From the NCBI GenBank assembly GCA_029255685.2, contig CM055319.2, forward strand, positions 22,600,247 to 22,664,246: DNA of 64,000 nucleotides, given 5' to 3'. A model generated the notes under the pieces. That model was given only the letters and a program-made list of their open reading frames with translations. It made no database searches and had not been told where the DNA came from. Source of the stretch: Silene conica. Lineage: Eukaryota; Streptophyta; Magnoliopsida; Caryophyllales; Caryophyllaceae. The position numbers were made by a program, and so were the translations under genes. Positions 33,325-45,375 of the stretch are shown here, piece by piece (position 1 is the stretch's first letter; each line of letters opens with the position of its first letter).

Positions 33325-36322
33325 TGTGACACCCCGCGATATTACATAAAAATAAACAGTAAGCTTGCAGCGGAAAAACGATATTTTAAAACCTTTCGAC
33401 ATATATAATAAAAACTTAAATCGCGGAATATCAAAACATTATGCGGAAGTCTGAAATTGAAGATAAAGTAATACTTATACAAGTTAAATTAAATAAACAA
33501 GGGATAAGGTATCCCTTGATAGCAATACAATTTAAAACTAATCTAATCCTAAATAGGTAATTGTCGAATAATCAACAATGCTCGCTAGCCACACGTCTTC
33601 TCCAAACAGCACCAACCTACATACATGAAACATGTACGCCACAGTCAGTGGGGAGTAACTCGAGGTTCTCCCAGCCACTTTTTGTCAGAAAACACGTAAA
33701 CGGTAAAACAACACAACACATACATATGAACATGCATATACGATGATAAGAAATCAAATATGACATATTCAAATATGACATACATGATATATTCCAATAT
33801 GACAAGCATGATCCAAGCATGAATAATAAGCCAAACATGTGGAACGGCATGAATCATCATGTGAACATCATTAAACTAATATCGAAACAGACAATCAACC
33901 AAGTGAATGACTCAGCGGCCAACACTTGATGGCATGGCCAATCACAGGAAACACACAAGAATAGAATGAACGCCGTCAGGAAACATAACCGTTACCATTG
34001 ACCGCTAGGTCGCATAACCACGACGCTAGCTATCGGGATGCATAACCACGACACCGACTCTAGGTATAGCGCATAACCGACAACTATATGCCTAAGACCT
34101 GGCCAGACCTCTCGATTTAATAACCTACACCGAACGACACACGGGGACCGGGCCGCATAACCACGGACACCGACCAATCCCGAACATAGATAAAACCCAT
34201 AACCGGGGTGGCATTAGTTCATTAAAATGATACACAAATCGTACCACCGCTATCCATTCACAAACAAGGTGACATAACCGTCACGCACATACTTAGGATG
34301 ACATAACCGTCATCCAAGCACAAGCAAGGTAACATAACCGTGAGCGACTCAACTTAAGATAACATAACCGTTATCAAAATACGAGTAAGACAACATAACC
34401 GTTATCATTACCGTTCAAGCTAACATAACCGTTAACTAACTCATCTAATACATATGAGTCTCAAATCAACCAAAACAACACTTAAGCTAGTTTATAGAAG
34501 TTAACTTGAAGCGAGAGCCGGTTGCCCGGCCGAGGGGTCTTCCTCCTTAACTTAGCTACTAAAACGGCTTAAGCATTCAACCATACAACCATTTAGTCAC
34601 AACCAAACAAGGATTCACATAAATACCACTAACCAAGAATTTATTACCGAGTCAAGGTTCGCGACATGTGATTCAACAAGAGGAAAGCTCATGAATAAGA
34701 AACATTTACCGTATTAGGATGCACAAGCTTATATATCACATGAAGGTAAAGTGAGTGACAAATAAAATACCAAGTCTTCCATGAAAATCTCCCGGTTCAA
34801 TTGCGAAGAAAGGAGTCACAAGGTGCATTAATTTCGTACTCGATAAGTTTACAACTCGCGTGCGTTTAATTAAGTGACAACACGATGAAAACTCTTTATT
34901 ACCAAGCATACGGTGAATTAATCAAAACATTAACGGAAGTTTAAATGTCGTAAACAGGTGAAGTAAACATGAAAGTTGAACGTAATTCGACTCGTGAATC
35001 ATATATGATAAATATATACTTTCTCAGACAAGTTTTATAGTGATTTAACATGCTCAAACAACGTCCGAACAACCGTCCAAACAATAGCTAAAACAGCCCC
35101 CAAAACTGCCTAGGAATCACGCCTAAAGGCAGCCCCAGCCGCAGCCTGCCAAGGTGGCCGCAGCCTGCGCATGGCCACGCCGCAGGCCTGCGTGGGCTAC
35201 CGCAGCCTGCGGTTTACACGGGCTGTTGCCCAGCCCTTTCTCGGCCAGCCTGTTTTGCTCCTTACTTCCTTACGCGACAATGCAATACGGTAATATGCGA
35301 CGTTTACAACACATAATGCCAACCATTCACACATATACGTTAGCATATAAACTTGAACAAACGATAACAACCAACAATTGTCAACTCAAACATGAATTAA
35401 AGTCAATCGAAAATCATAATATTGGTAAAACGAACTAAGCATGTGACGGATACTAACTTGCCCATTAACTATAACCAACATCGATCATTCATTACTACCA
35501 AATCAATCATGAATTTCATTTCAATCGATTAAATGATAAACTAAACAACTCAAAGCACCATAATTTCAGAAATTAAACAACAACAACCATACACAATCGA
35601 TTTTTGACTTAAAGTCGAGTAACCTTTCAAAGATACCTTTAAAGCTCTTCAATTCTTCAAAGAAACTCGTCAATGAAGTCCAAGCATCCATTCTCGCTCA
35701 AGAACAACAAGAAAAACGAATCAAAAACGTAACCCTAGAAAGGCGGGTTTTCAGAAAACTCAACAAGGCAAGGAATTGATTATGTCAAAAGAAGGAGGAG
35801 AAGGAGTGGAGAACTTACATGTAAAGGACTCGGAATTTGAGCAAGAAACGGAGGAGCTATGGTCGGTTTTGTGCTCATGGAGAAACACCAACAATGGTGA
35901 AGGGGTTTTTCTGATTTTTGAGGAGGATGAAGAAATGAATAGGTTGTGTCAAATAAAACACAACATATGGTTATAAGGGGTTTTGAGTCGGAAATGACTC
36001 GGGGTTCATTTAATGAGTCGGGATGACTCGGAATTCATTAACTAAGACGGAAATAACATCTTAAGACCAAAATTACTCAAGATAGAACCAATTATGCAAA
36101 TAACCCATAACTCATAAAATTATCCTTCATACTTGTCATTTTCGAAAATTGAAACCGAAACTTAAATTTATAAAACTCGAAATATAGATCGAAACTAAAA
36201 TGCTATAACATAAAATATTTATATTATAAAAATATATTTACGAAATTTCATGAAATATAAATTATTCTCGAAATTAAATTAAATCTTTAAATTTATAATA
36301 TGGAAAATATCGGGGTGTTACA
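33325..36322 (-). repeat. gypsy-1 5' LTR
   Basis: 2998 bp, TGTGACACCCCGCG...CGGGGTGTTACA on plus. It has a longer GC-rich CCGCAGCCTGC block (35130-35215) than the other LTR and a shortened TATA (CCTTATAACC at about 35970-35977). The hairpin array spans about 33978-34440. Confidence 0.9.
33978..34440. repeat. ATAACC hairpin array, gypsy-1 5' LTR
   Basis: Same array as 1033-1500. Perfect units include GTGAC-ATAACC-GTCAC (34269-34284), GGATGAC-ATAACC-GTCATCC (34296-34315) and GATAAC-ATAACC-GTTATC (34358-34375). Where one LTR has a mismatch the other sometimes keeps the pairing, as in the GATAAC unit. Confidence 0.85.
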
Positions 36323-36406
36323 TTGCTCTTGGTTGTTCCGTTGATTTTGAAGGACTTGTAAGAGAGCTAGCATGATGGCATTATCGGCTTCGCTTTATCT
36401 CACCAT
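36323..36406 (-). pseudogene. gypsy-2 gag, N-terminal fragment
   Basis: ATG at 36406 is followed almost at once by a TAA (36395-36397). The same frame then reads ADNAIMLALLQVLQNQRNNQ up to the gypsy-1 junction and continues in frame at 382. Ordinary gypsy gag proteins start with such a short helical leader. It is broken by the stop and by the gypsy-1 insertion. Confidence 0.65.
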
Positions 36407-36581
36407 CCTTCTAAACCACAAGAGCAAACGGTTAACCTTATCAATTAACATTCACAAAAAGACTACAAACTTAGGTCCTTAAAGTCTACCTAATATCTTA
36501 TTCATTATTCAAGTTTTGGTCAAGTTATGGTTGGGGAAAGCACGTGTGTGCGTCGGGAACAACTTAGGCTCTGATACCAAC
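36407..36581 (-). other. gypsy-2 leader and PBS (tRNA-Met)
   Basis: The minus strand reads GTTGGTATCAGAGCC just after the LTR end (36567-36581), then about 160 bp of leader to the gag ATG. The PBS proves that the LTR to the right is the 5' LTR of the split gag. Confidence 0.8.
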
Positions 36582-36839
36582 TGTGAACCCCCGTGATTTA
36601 GCGGAAAAATAAACACAAATAAAGGGGAAATAAGAGGTTTTTAAATCTTTTCTTTAAAGAGTTAAATAACTTAGCATGCGAAGGTCCAACCAAAAGGAAG
36701 TGCGGAAAGGAAAATAGTAAGGTCAATCCTACAACAAAATACAAAGTGTATGGGGAAAAGATATTCCACGAATGTAGATATAGCGTTAGGTAGTCTAGCG
36801 ATACAAAATCAAAGTTAAGGTCCAAGGGTAAGTTCTCGC

Positions 36840-37775
36840 TAGGGATGGCAACGGATCCTAGATCCGGTTTAGATCCGTAAGACCCGACCCTGCTGGACCG
36901 AATCCGGATCCTTATAATTTGGACCCATCGGATCTGGATCCACGAGTTTGAAACGAATCTGGATCTGGATCTTGTTGACAAAACCCGGATCCGACCCTAG
37001 GACCCGTTTTTAATATTAAAAAAAAAATCCTAATTCCGCTGGACTGGGCTCAAATCAACAATTCTAATTTACACAATTACACTTCTCAAATCTAATTTGT
37101 TCTTGACTTCTCTCAAACACAATTACATAAACCTTCACAAACCCTAATACCAAAATCCCCTCTTCACGCCGCTTGCCGCTCCTGCCGCCTGCCGCCTTGC
37201 TTCAAAGCATGCCCTGAAGCGTCCCTGCGGGGAGAGGTGGTGGCCTATGAGCTCTCGTGCCTTGTTTGCAACAAAAGAAAAGAAAGAACCTAATATTCAA
37301 GGGCCTTTGAGGATGTGCCAACGATAGATAGCCAAAAGAAAAGTCTAACTACAAAGAAAAGTCTCTGATACCACACTCGTAATCCGGTCTTTGGCATTTT
37401 GCTATTTTTGGAGTTAATTTGGATGTGGTGCGTTTATGGATTATTGTGGTGTAAAGTGAGCCATAAAAATTGTCATTGTCATTGTGGTGTGTTTATGGAT
37501 TAGTAGTTGTTTTCAATTTGCCAATTTATTTTTTGTGGCTGGCAATGAAAATGAAAAACATTATGATAATTTGTGGCTGACAAAGTGGCAAATCTGCCAT
37601 TTCATTTTTTTTTAAACATGAGATTCGCAGATTCCCCGGATCCGCAGGGTCTGGATCTGGATCTGGCCATTTCGGACCTGTCGGATCCGGGTCGGATCTA
37701 GATCCTACTGTCAAAAACGGATCTGGATCTGGATCCTATTGAACCCTGTCCAGATCCGGCCCGTTGCCATCCCTA
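36840..37775. mobile_element. non-autonomous hAT element
   Basis: 936 bp with inverted ends TAGGGATGGCAACGG and CCGTTGCCATCCCTA, flanked by a perfect 8-bp duplication GTTCTCGC (36832-36839 and 37776-37783). An 8-bp TSD with this kind of end is diagnostic of hAT. Subterminal regions are dense in GGATCTGGATC/GGATCCG repeats in both orientations, likely transposase binding sites. No transposase is encoded, so it moves in trans. Confidence 0.9.
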
Positions 37776-38129
37776 GTTCTCGCTAGCCCACACGTCTCAC
37801 CCAACTATGCTCCACGAACCTGTCATTCATAAAACATGAATGCCACAGTCAGTGGGGAGTAACTCAGGGTTCCCCAGCCATTTTACATCAAAATACAAGT
37901 AAACAATAATGACAAACATATATACGAATAAGCATATGAATCCATCAATCACAATTTAACATCCAATTTACTCAATATGCTAAAACATGTGATGTCATAC
38001 CAACGATAGAATAAGAGAGATATATGTGAATCAAGAAAAAAAAATAGGATATAACCATCCAAATCATAAAAAGGGGATGAACATAACCATTCACCACACC
38101 CATAGCATCCAAGCTACTAAACGACAAGA

Positions 38130-38490
38130 ATAGAATGAACGCCGTCAGGGAACATAACTGTTACCACTGACCACTAGTTCGCATAACCACGACACTAGCT
38201 AACGGAGCGCATAACCACGACATAATTCTATGTATAGAGCATAACAGCAAACTATATGCCTAAGAATTGGACAGACCTCTCGATGTAATAACCTACACCG
38301 AACGACACACGGGGACCAGACCACATAACCACGGACACCGACCGATCCCGAACATAGACAAATTCCCATAATTGGGTGGCATTAGTTAATTACAATAACA
38401 CACTAATCGTATCACCGCTATCCATTCAAGATAAGCATAACCTAACCGTTAGCCATATATAATCTTATTAACATAACCGTCAATTACCCA
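38130..38490. repeat. ATAACC hairpin array, gypsy-2 LTR
   Basis: Units resembling those of gypsy-1 include GGGAAC-ATAACT-GTTACC (about 38148-38166), TCGC-ATAACC-ACGA, and CCAC-ATAACC-ACGG. Most are more decayed than in gypsy-1. The same layout in a second family indicates the array is ancestral to both. Confidence 0.65.
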
Positions 38491-38988
38491 TTACCAGACA
38501 TGAGTCACAAGATAAACAAATCAATGCTTAAATTAGTTTCTAGAAGCTATTTTGAAGCGGAAGCCAGTTTCCCTTCCGGTTGCCTGGCCGGGGGGTCTAG
38601 TTCCTCAACTTAGCTTATAAAAATGGCCTAAGCATTGCTCAATAGCAATATACTACAAGCCCGTTAACCCACTCATCATCATATACATTTATGAACCAAA
38701 AAACGATGGTTAACAATGCTTCAATGGCTAGGCTTCGATATGGGCATGTGACATGTTATGAATGTTATAACATTTGGTCATATAAACAAGAGATTTAACA
38801 CTTGAAAACTCATGCACATACATAGGAGAGAAGCTAGGAAACAAGGGGAAGAAATAAGGATACAAAAACAACCCATTACACAAGCGAAAAATGGCGAATT
38901 TGCAGTGAAAATCGCAGGCTGCGGCCAGAGGAGCAGGCTACGGTAGCCCCTACCCACGCTGCTGCCCAGCCGTGGTTCGTGCACCCTT

Positions 38989-38990
<2 letters not shown>

Positions 38991-39041
<51 letters not shown>

Positions 39042-39051
39042 ACACACACAC
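38991..39051. repeat. poly-C (37 nt) joined to (AC)12
   Basis: An uninterrupted run of about 37 C (38991-39027) is followed by about 12 AC repeats, inside the gypsy-2 LTR just before the CACTA element. The length should be treated with caution because such homopolymers are error-prone. It yields meaningless glycine-rich frames on minus. Confidence 0.85.
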
Positions 39052-39141
39052 TTTGTTGCATATAAACCAATTACAAAGCACCCATTTCAAGTAGTATATG
39101 CACATGTATTCACTACAACAGATACATCAGATTGCGACTGA

Positions 39142-39525
39142 AATTAGCGACCACTATCGGTCGCCCTTCTAATTTTAGCGACCAATTTCAGTCGTACGCC
39201 CTTAGTCGTAGGCTGTAGTCGCTTTTAGCGACCGATATTGGTCGCCAAATTTAGCGACCGAAAAAAAAAAAGGCGGGCGACTGATAGTAGTCGCTAAATT
39301 AGCGACCGACAGCGGTAGCTAAATTAGCGACCGTTTTCAGTCGCTAATTTAGCGACCGTTTTCAGTCGCTAAATTAGCGACCGATTTCAGTCGCTAATTT
39401 AGCTACTGTTTTCGGTCGCTAAATTAGCGACTAACATCGGTCACTAATTGGTCGCCAATGAAAAAAAAGTTACAGGGGGTTAGCGACCGACAGTGGTCGC
39501 TAATTTTACATGTTCGGTCGCTAAT
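39142..39525. repeat. CACTA subterminal repeats, left end
   Basis: More than a dozen copies of TTAGCGACCG or its complement CGGTCGCTAA lie head-to-head and tail-to-tail, forming many short palindromes. Confidence 0.88.
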
Positions 39526-39754
39526 TCTACATGTATTTTCCCGTAAAATTCTGTTTTGTCCTAGCCAAATCCGTAGCTACTACTGTAAACCTGCAAGCAA
39601 AACCAAGAATAACCAGCGCACAACCCAACTGATGCGAAACATCTGATTGCATAAATAAAAAAAAGTCATCTGGATTACAAAGTACGAAATTCGGGTACTA
39701 AAGTAACAAGTATCCAACACTAAACAAGAGTCACTAAAAAACAGGAGCAACTAG

Positions 39755-41330
39755 CTACGACACTGGAAAAGATGCTCCCGCCCCACTGCCACCTCCATAA
39801 TCGGGATCTCTTGGATCCCGATCCTGTGGACGCCAACCGCTGTTACAATTAGCAAAGTAAGAAGACATCTTTTCCATCTCTTCTTTCATTCTCCTCAGTT
39901 CTTCATCTCGTTCGGCGTCCCTTCTATCCTTCTCAGCTAGTTGCATCTGAAGGTGACTGACCAAACCAGGAACATAGGGTTGATGCTGGGACGAGGACCC
40001 TCTTCTTGCCGGCGGTTCATAAAAGAGCTCTTTAGCTGAACCGGCCCCATAGACTCCTCCTTTATGAAAACCGTCTACCAATTCATACCATAGCTGATTG
40101 TCGGAGATGTCAGGGTTCGCCTTCTTTCGTTTAAGAAATGTTTCCTACAAAAAAATGAAACATTATTAATAATATATACAATAACACTTAGATATAAATA
40201 AATCATTGATTATAAATCATTTTTTAAATGCTTTATACAATAACACTTACATATAATTCGCGATCTCTTGCATTTACGAAGACGTACCCTTTCCTTCCCT
40301 TTTTGGCATGTGTCTCAAGGAAGAGATCTACAACCGATTGTAGCTGGCCCTTATTTTTCCTTGCCTATAAAAAAAATAATAAATTCATGAAGTGTTAGTC
40401 AGTTAATTAAAATTTAAAGCTAAATATATACTTCAAGATAAAAGTGATAAATTAAATCACAAGAGTAAATACTTACAGTTATCGTCACGCGATCATGGAA
40501 TGACTGAGACCCACTATAATGAGTAGCGCCAACCTCCGCTTCGGAATCATCTCCACCCTCTTGTTCGCCTTGTTCCGCGCCGACGCTTGCTTGAACTCAG
40601 GACTTTCTCTGTACTTAGTGAATTCTTCATATGACTGACCTACAATCCAATAAAATAGAAACGATTACTATAAATTAAAAAAATGTTAAAACTTTTTATT
40701 TTAATACGATTATTAATAAATTAATACCTTTCATGAACGTTGGCGTTGTCTTTCTCCTCGACACCTTATACATAATGTCCTTTAGCCTCCTTTGACCAAC
40801 ATCATTGAATCGATCCCAAGCCAGTCGATCAAGCACATTTGGCCAATAGAAGACACGCTACCAAAAAAATAAGGGTTAGAGAAACAAATCAACCATGAAT
40901 TTATAAAAAATAAATAATTAAAGTAAAGACTTATATACGTACCTGAAAGGCGTTGTACCACATCTCCTTGTCCTCGTCACTAGCGTTCGTCCAACAAGTG
41001 ACGCCGTGAACCATGTTCTCTTGAATGCTATTGGTGACGCCACGAACCGTTGTTTGATGTCTAAACCTAAAACCAAACATGAATGTTAATTAATAAGACT
41101 AGTTTGAATAAAATTAATAAATAAATAAACAACTAGTGAATAAAAAATTACCAAAGACCCGCCGGATCAAGGATGATCCTGCCGTCAGTATGGCGGGGTA
41201 CACGGACCTCCTCCTCCTCGTCACTTTCAGTTGACACACGGACCTCCTCCTCCCCCTGTGATCGGGCCGAGCTACTGTCCCCGCCACTACCACTAAAACC
41301 TCCCCGTTGCCTGCCTCCTCCACGAGCCAT
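39755..41330 (-). CDS. TnpA-like protein of CACTA element (plant transposase Ptta/En/Spm type)
   Basis: A six-exon model with GT-AG introns fits well: 41152-41330, 40943-41066, 40728-40857, 40477-40640, 40251-40364 and 39755-40144. It starts MARGGGRQRGGFSG (41330) with a Gly/Ser/Glu-rich N-terminus. Middle exons carry the family core (WTNASDEDKEMWYNAF, VFYWPNVLDRLAWDRF), followed by KGYVFVNARDREL. The last exon has a coiled coil (EKDRRDAERDEELRRMKEEMEK) and a Gly-rich end. TnpA-type proteins bind the subterminal repeats. Exon 4 reads into a stop in one frame, while the adjacent frame gives the expected acidic linker, so it may carry a one-base shift or my splice boundary may be off. Family assignment is good; integrity is uncertain. 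Confidence 0.72.
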
Positions 41331-41451
41331 GTGAACCTATAATTGCAGGAAAAATGTTAACATACATATATATAACATAATAAATAATGTTGGTAAAATA
41401 TTAAAAAACAGGACCTAAATAAATATATAGGATGAAAACCTCATACTACTT

Positions 41452-44400
41452 TTACTCATCATCATCATCATCGTCGCCATCCTCTTCTTCTTCTACCTCC
41501 TCCTCCTCCTCATCATCCTCTTCTAACTCTTCATCATTATTATCTTGTAACTGATCTTGCCCCTCCATTTCATCATCTTCTAACTCCTCTCCCGATTCTA
41601 TCTCATTTCCATAAATGACTTCTTGATCTATTGGGGACAGAATGGACTCTGATACAACTTCTTCTTGGAAAAAGGATGTGTCGACTTCTGATCGCGCCTT
41701 TGTTTTAATTACCGCACACCAATTCTTTTGTTGTCTATCTTTACTTGTGCTAGGCGACATGCATAATAAATTTGCTGACTTGTTGTGCAAGTATAAATGG
41801 ATCATATTTAGAATAGGTTCGAGTGTGATTCACTTCTACAAGCTTGTAGCGATCATGGACTCTCGTTCCAGCTACAAAATTATCTCTCCATTGAATCTTG
41901 AATAAGACAGCTTTGTAACCCCGTTCACGCCCATTATAGCACAACTCAAAGATATCCTCTAATATCCCATAATAGTCGTTGCCATCAAGAGAAGAAATAG
42001 TAACGCCATAGTTGCATTTAGCCCTACTTTTCCCGTAGTCGAATGTGTGAAACTTAAACCCATTAACTAAATAATGCTTCCACGTGACAACCTTTCGAGA
42101 AGGACCCAAAGCCAAGCTTCTAACCACATCATCTTGGATATTTAGCTTAACTACATGCTTTCGAAACCAACCTGGAAACTGATCCTCGTGTTTACTCCAA
42201 ACATGCTCTCTTTTAACATTAGGGTGATCAGTCATGAAATCTGTCACAAATTTTGCTTCATATGGCTTCAAAACCTCACAATTAGATAGGACATAAAGGT
42301 GAGCACGATTATACTCCTTGTCATCCAGAAATCTTGTTCCCCCAGCAGAAGAACACCCTTCATCATCTTGCACATGAAAACACTTGGGTATACTTGTATC
42401 TAACTCATCCGCTTCTTCAATGTTCAAGTCTTTTGCTTTGGTGTCAATATGTTTTTCAAAGTAAAAAGAGCAAAAATTGGCAATTTCTTCCGTTAGATAT
42501 GCATTGCAAATAGAACCTTCCACACAAGCTTTATTACCAATTTTCATTTTCACATGATTAAGAAACCTTTCGAAAGGATACATCCACCTATACTGAACGG
42601 GTCCACCAACTTTAGCTTCATATGGCAAATGAATGGGTAGATGCTCCATCGAATTGAAAAAAGAAGGCGGAAATATCATCTCAAGTTTACACAAAATTTC
42701 TGGAATTTGGTCTTCCAAACGAATCATGTCATCAACTGATATCGTGGAGGAACACAAGTCTCTGAAAATTGACTAATTTCTGTAACTGCATTCCAAACGG
42801 CGGTCGGGAGTAAATTTTTCAAAGCCACGGGTAACAAGCGCTCCATGAAAACATGACAGTCATGACTTTTCAACCCTCTTAACTTCAATTCCTTTAAATC
42901 AACACAACGGCTGAAATCTGAGGCATAGCCATCGGGAAACTTCAAGTCTTTTACCCAATCGCACAATACCTTTCTTTGAGCTTTGTCAAGGGTAAATGGT
43001 GCTTTTGGCATTGACCCATCCCTACGAATGTGAAGTTTAGGACGATCACAAATTTTTTTCAGTTCTATTCTTGAGCCAATTTTGTCATGTGTCTTTCCTT
43101 TAACATCCATAATCGTATGAATAAGTACCTCAAAGAAATTCTTCTCTATGTGCATCACATCCAAATTGTGTCTGATCAACTTTGTTTTCCAATAGGGTAG
43201 GTCCCAAAAAATACTTCTTTTAAACCAACCACTCTTTTTCTTTTTTAGCTCTCTAAATTCTTCTTCAGTCCCATCGTTGGTAGATGGCAATTCACGTATA
43301 GCCTCCCAAACTGCATCACCTGGGAGTCTATCCGGAGCACCCTCAAGCACCTTCTTTCCTTTTAAGAAGGCTTTTTTGTTCTTTCCATGGACATGCCCAT
43401 CCGGTAAGAAGCATCTATGGCAATCAAACCAACTAATCTTTTTAGAATTAGGGAGGTAAAATGCTTTGCTATTATCCATGCAATAAGGGCATGCCATTCG
43501 CCCCGCTGTTGCCCAGCCTGATAGCATACCGTACGCGGGGAAATCACTTACAGTCCACAGCAATGAAGCTCTTAGTTGGAAGTTTTGCTTCTTGGACACA
43601 TCAAATGTTTCGACACCGACTTCCCACAGATACTTCAGTTCTTCCACCAACGGTTGTAAATAGACATCCAAGTTATTTTTTGGGTTGTGAGGACCGGGAA
43701 TAAGTAGTGAGAGGAAAATAAATTGTCTTTTCGAACATAGACAAGGAGGTAAGTTGTACGGTGTAAGCATTACAGGCCAACACGAGTACGGTCTACCAAA
43801 TTGACCAAAAGGGTCAAACCCATCCGTACACAAGCCAAGTCTCACATTGCGAGGTTCCTCGGCAAAATCAGGATACAAACTATCAAAACGCTTCCACTCC
43901 TCTCCGTCACTCGGGTGACACATCTTTCCTGGTGTACGGGGGTTTTCTTTGTGCCATCTCATTTGGTTGGCAATATTTTTCGTGGCATATAACCTTTGAA
44001 GTCTTGGAGCTAGGGGAAGATAAATTAATGGGTGTAATGATATTGGTTTCTTTGTTTTTCCACTCTTCTTACCCTTTTTTCCCTTCAAGATAATATTTCC
44101 CTCACTTGTCTCATATCTATCCCTTTGACATTTCTTACATTTGGTTAGCAACGCATCATCTTTCCAAAAAAGCATACATCCTCCAGGACATGCGTCAATC
44201 TTTTCATGTGGAAGCTGAAGACCTTTGACCACTTTTTTGGTATTGTAAAAATTACGGGTCATAATGTTGTTATCGGGTATAACATCTTCAATTAAAGTAG
44301 CAATACTGCCAACCGCTTTAAACGACATATTGTACTCACATTTTAACGTTACTATCCCCGATGCAACTTGCAACAATGACATTCTGCTCCCCTCATATAA

Positions 44401-44840
44401 AGTTTTCTCGTAGTCCCTTAGCATATCAAAAAAGGCTTTGGCTTTTGGGTTTGGATCTTCTTCCTCGGTTATAGGTACACGATCGGGATTAGTGAAAACA
44501 TTCGACTCAAAGGCATCAAGTACCATTTCTCTATATGGGTTCTCGAGTTCAGAAGAGTGTTTGGGATCAGAAGAGTATTTTTCCCCATGTGATATCCAGT
44601 GGTAATAGTTTGGAAAAAACTCATTCGTAATAAGATGTTCTTCTACTTCTACCTCAAGTAAATATTTTAAGTTTTTATATTTAGTACAAGGACACCTAAG
44701 TTAGCGTTGTTCGAAATCATATGATTCTGAACATCTAGCAAATTCAATAAACCCACGAACTCCCTTTACAAATCTAGCATTAGGACGTTTCTTCTTATCT
44801 ACTCTTTCTTCGTACATCCAGCTACGTTCAAATCTCTTCA
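41452..44840 (-). pseudogene. TNP2-like CACTA transposase
   Basis: Start ATG at 44840 (MKRFERSWMYEERV) opens the transposase-associated domain, interrupted by TAA at 44701-44703 just before its CPC motif. From 44526 the main frame runs to 42724 through the TNP2-type catalytic region (LGLCTDGFDPFGQ, IPGPHNPKNNLDVYLQPLVEEL, HNLDVMHIEKNFFE) and into DUF4218 (CHVFMERLLPVALKNLLP). A missing T in a T-run near 42768 shifts the frame, and DUF4218 continues from about 42755 (PIHLPYEAKVGGPVQYRWM). DUF4216 follows (YYGILEDIFELCYNG). One or two further shifts near 41760-41800 precede an acidic tail to 41452. It would cut and join element ends in the nucleus; this copy is broken. Confidence 0.9.
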
Positions 44841-45000
44841 TTTTAATCTAGATTATATATAATAATTAAACCAAACACAAAACAATAATTTCAATTCAAT
44901 AAGATTTCAACAAATAATAAGTTCAAGCTAAGAATTCAAGTCAATATATGTACTTAAAGATTTCAATTGGGTCCTTATCACTCCAATCTAAACCTATCAA

Positions 45001-45222
45001 TGTATATTTCAAGTCACTAGCAAATACATAATTGTGAATTTATTAGTGGGGAAAAAAAATTTGGCAGCAATTCCCCTCAGTTATTCAAATACACAATGTG
45101 AAATAAATTTGTATTTATTTCACATATGTATTCGAAGAACATAAAGAAATTGTTAGCAAACTCTTTCCCCACTAATAAATTCACAAGTATGTATTCACTA
45201 CCTAAGTGACTTGAAATATACA
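45001..45222. repeat. foldback (long inverted repeat) inside CACTA 5' region
   Basis: A 222-bp near-perfect inverted repeat. The left arm starts TGTATATTTCAAGTCACT and the right arm ends AGTGACTTGAAATATACA, with TTATTAGTGGGGAAA mirrored by TTTCCCCACTAATAA. The centre is itself palindromic (AAATAAATTTGTATTTATTT). It looks like a MITE or foldback element that landed upstream of the transposase. I cannot assign a TSD. Confidence 0.75.
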
Positions 45223-45375
45223 AAGACAGTCCCAAAATGGGGACTATTCATGAATTTCTCCTAACGAGTAATTCATGAACGGGTACTAGGTCAATAGTCA
45301 TTCAATTCTTCCACGGAAAATATTCACAATAACTTACAATAACATACAAACATAATAATTAACATCACAAAATCA

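Larger units (their letters stand above)
383..36322 (-). mobile_element. gypsy-1, LARD-like LTR retrotransposon hosting nested elements
   Basis: Two direct LTRs of about 3 kb (383-3341 and 33325-36322) begin TGTGACACCCC and end GGGGTGTTACA on the plus strand. Orientation is minus: a tRNA-Met-type PBS lies beside the right LTR (33311-33324) and a polypurine tract beside the left LTR (3342-3357). The flanks are TTGTT (378-382) and TTGCT (36323-36327), a 5-bp TSD with one mismatch. After removing the two nested insertions only about 3.3 kb of interior remains, and I see no gag, protease, RT or integrase in it. That fits a large retrotransposon derivative (LARD) mobilised in trans. The alternative is an old element whose coding region was deleted. 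Confidence 0.85.

Noticed and set aside
38778..39070. Glycine-rich ORFs on minus strand
   Set aside because: Created by the poly-C tract.
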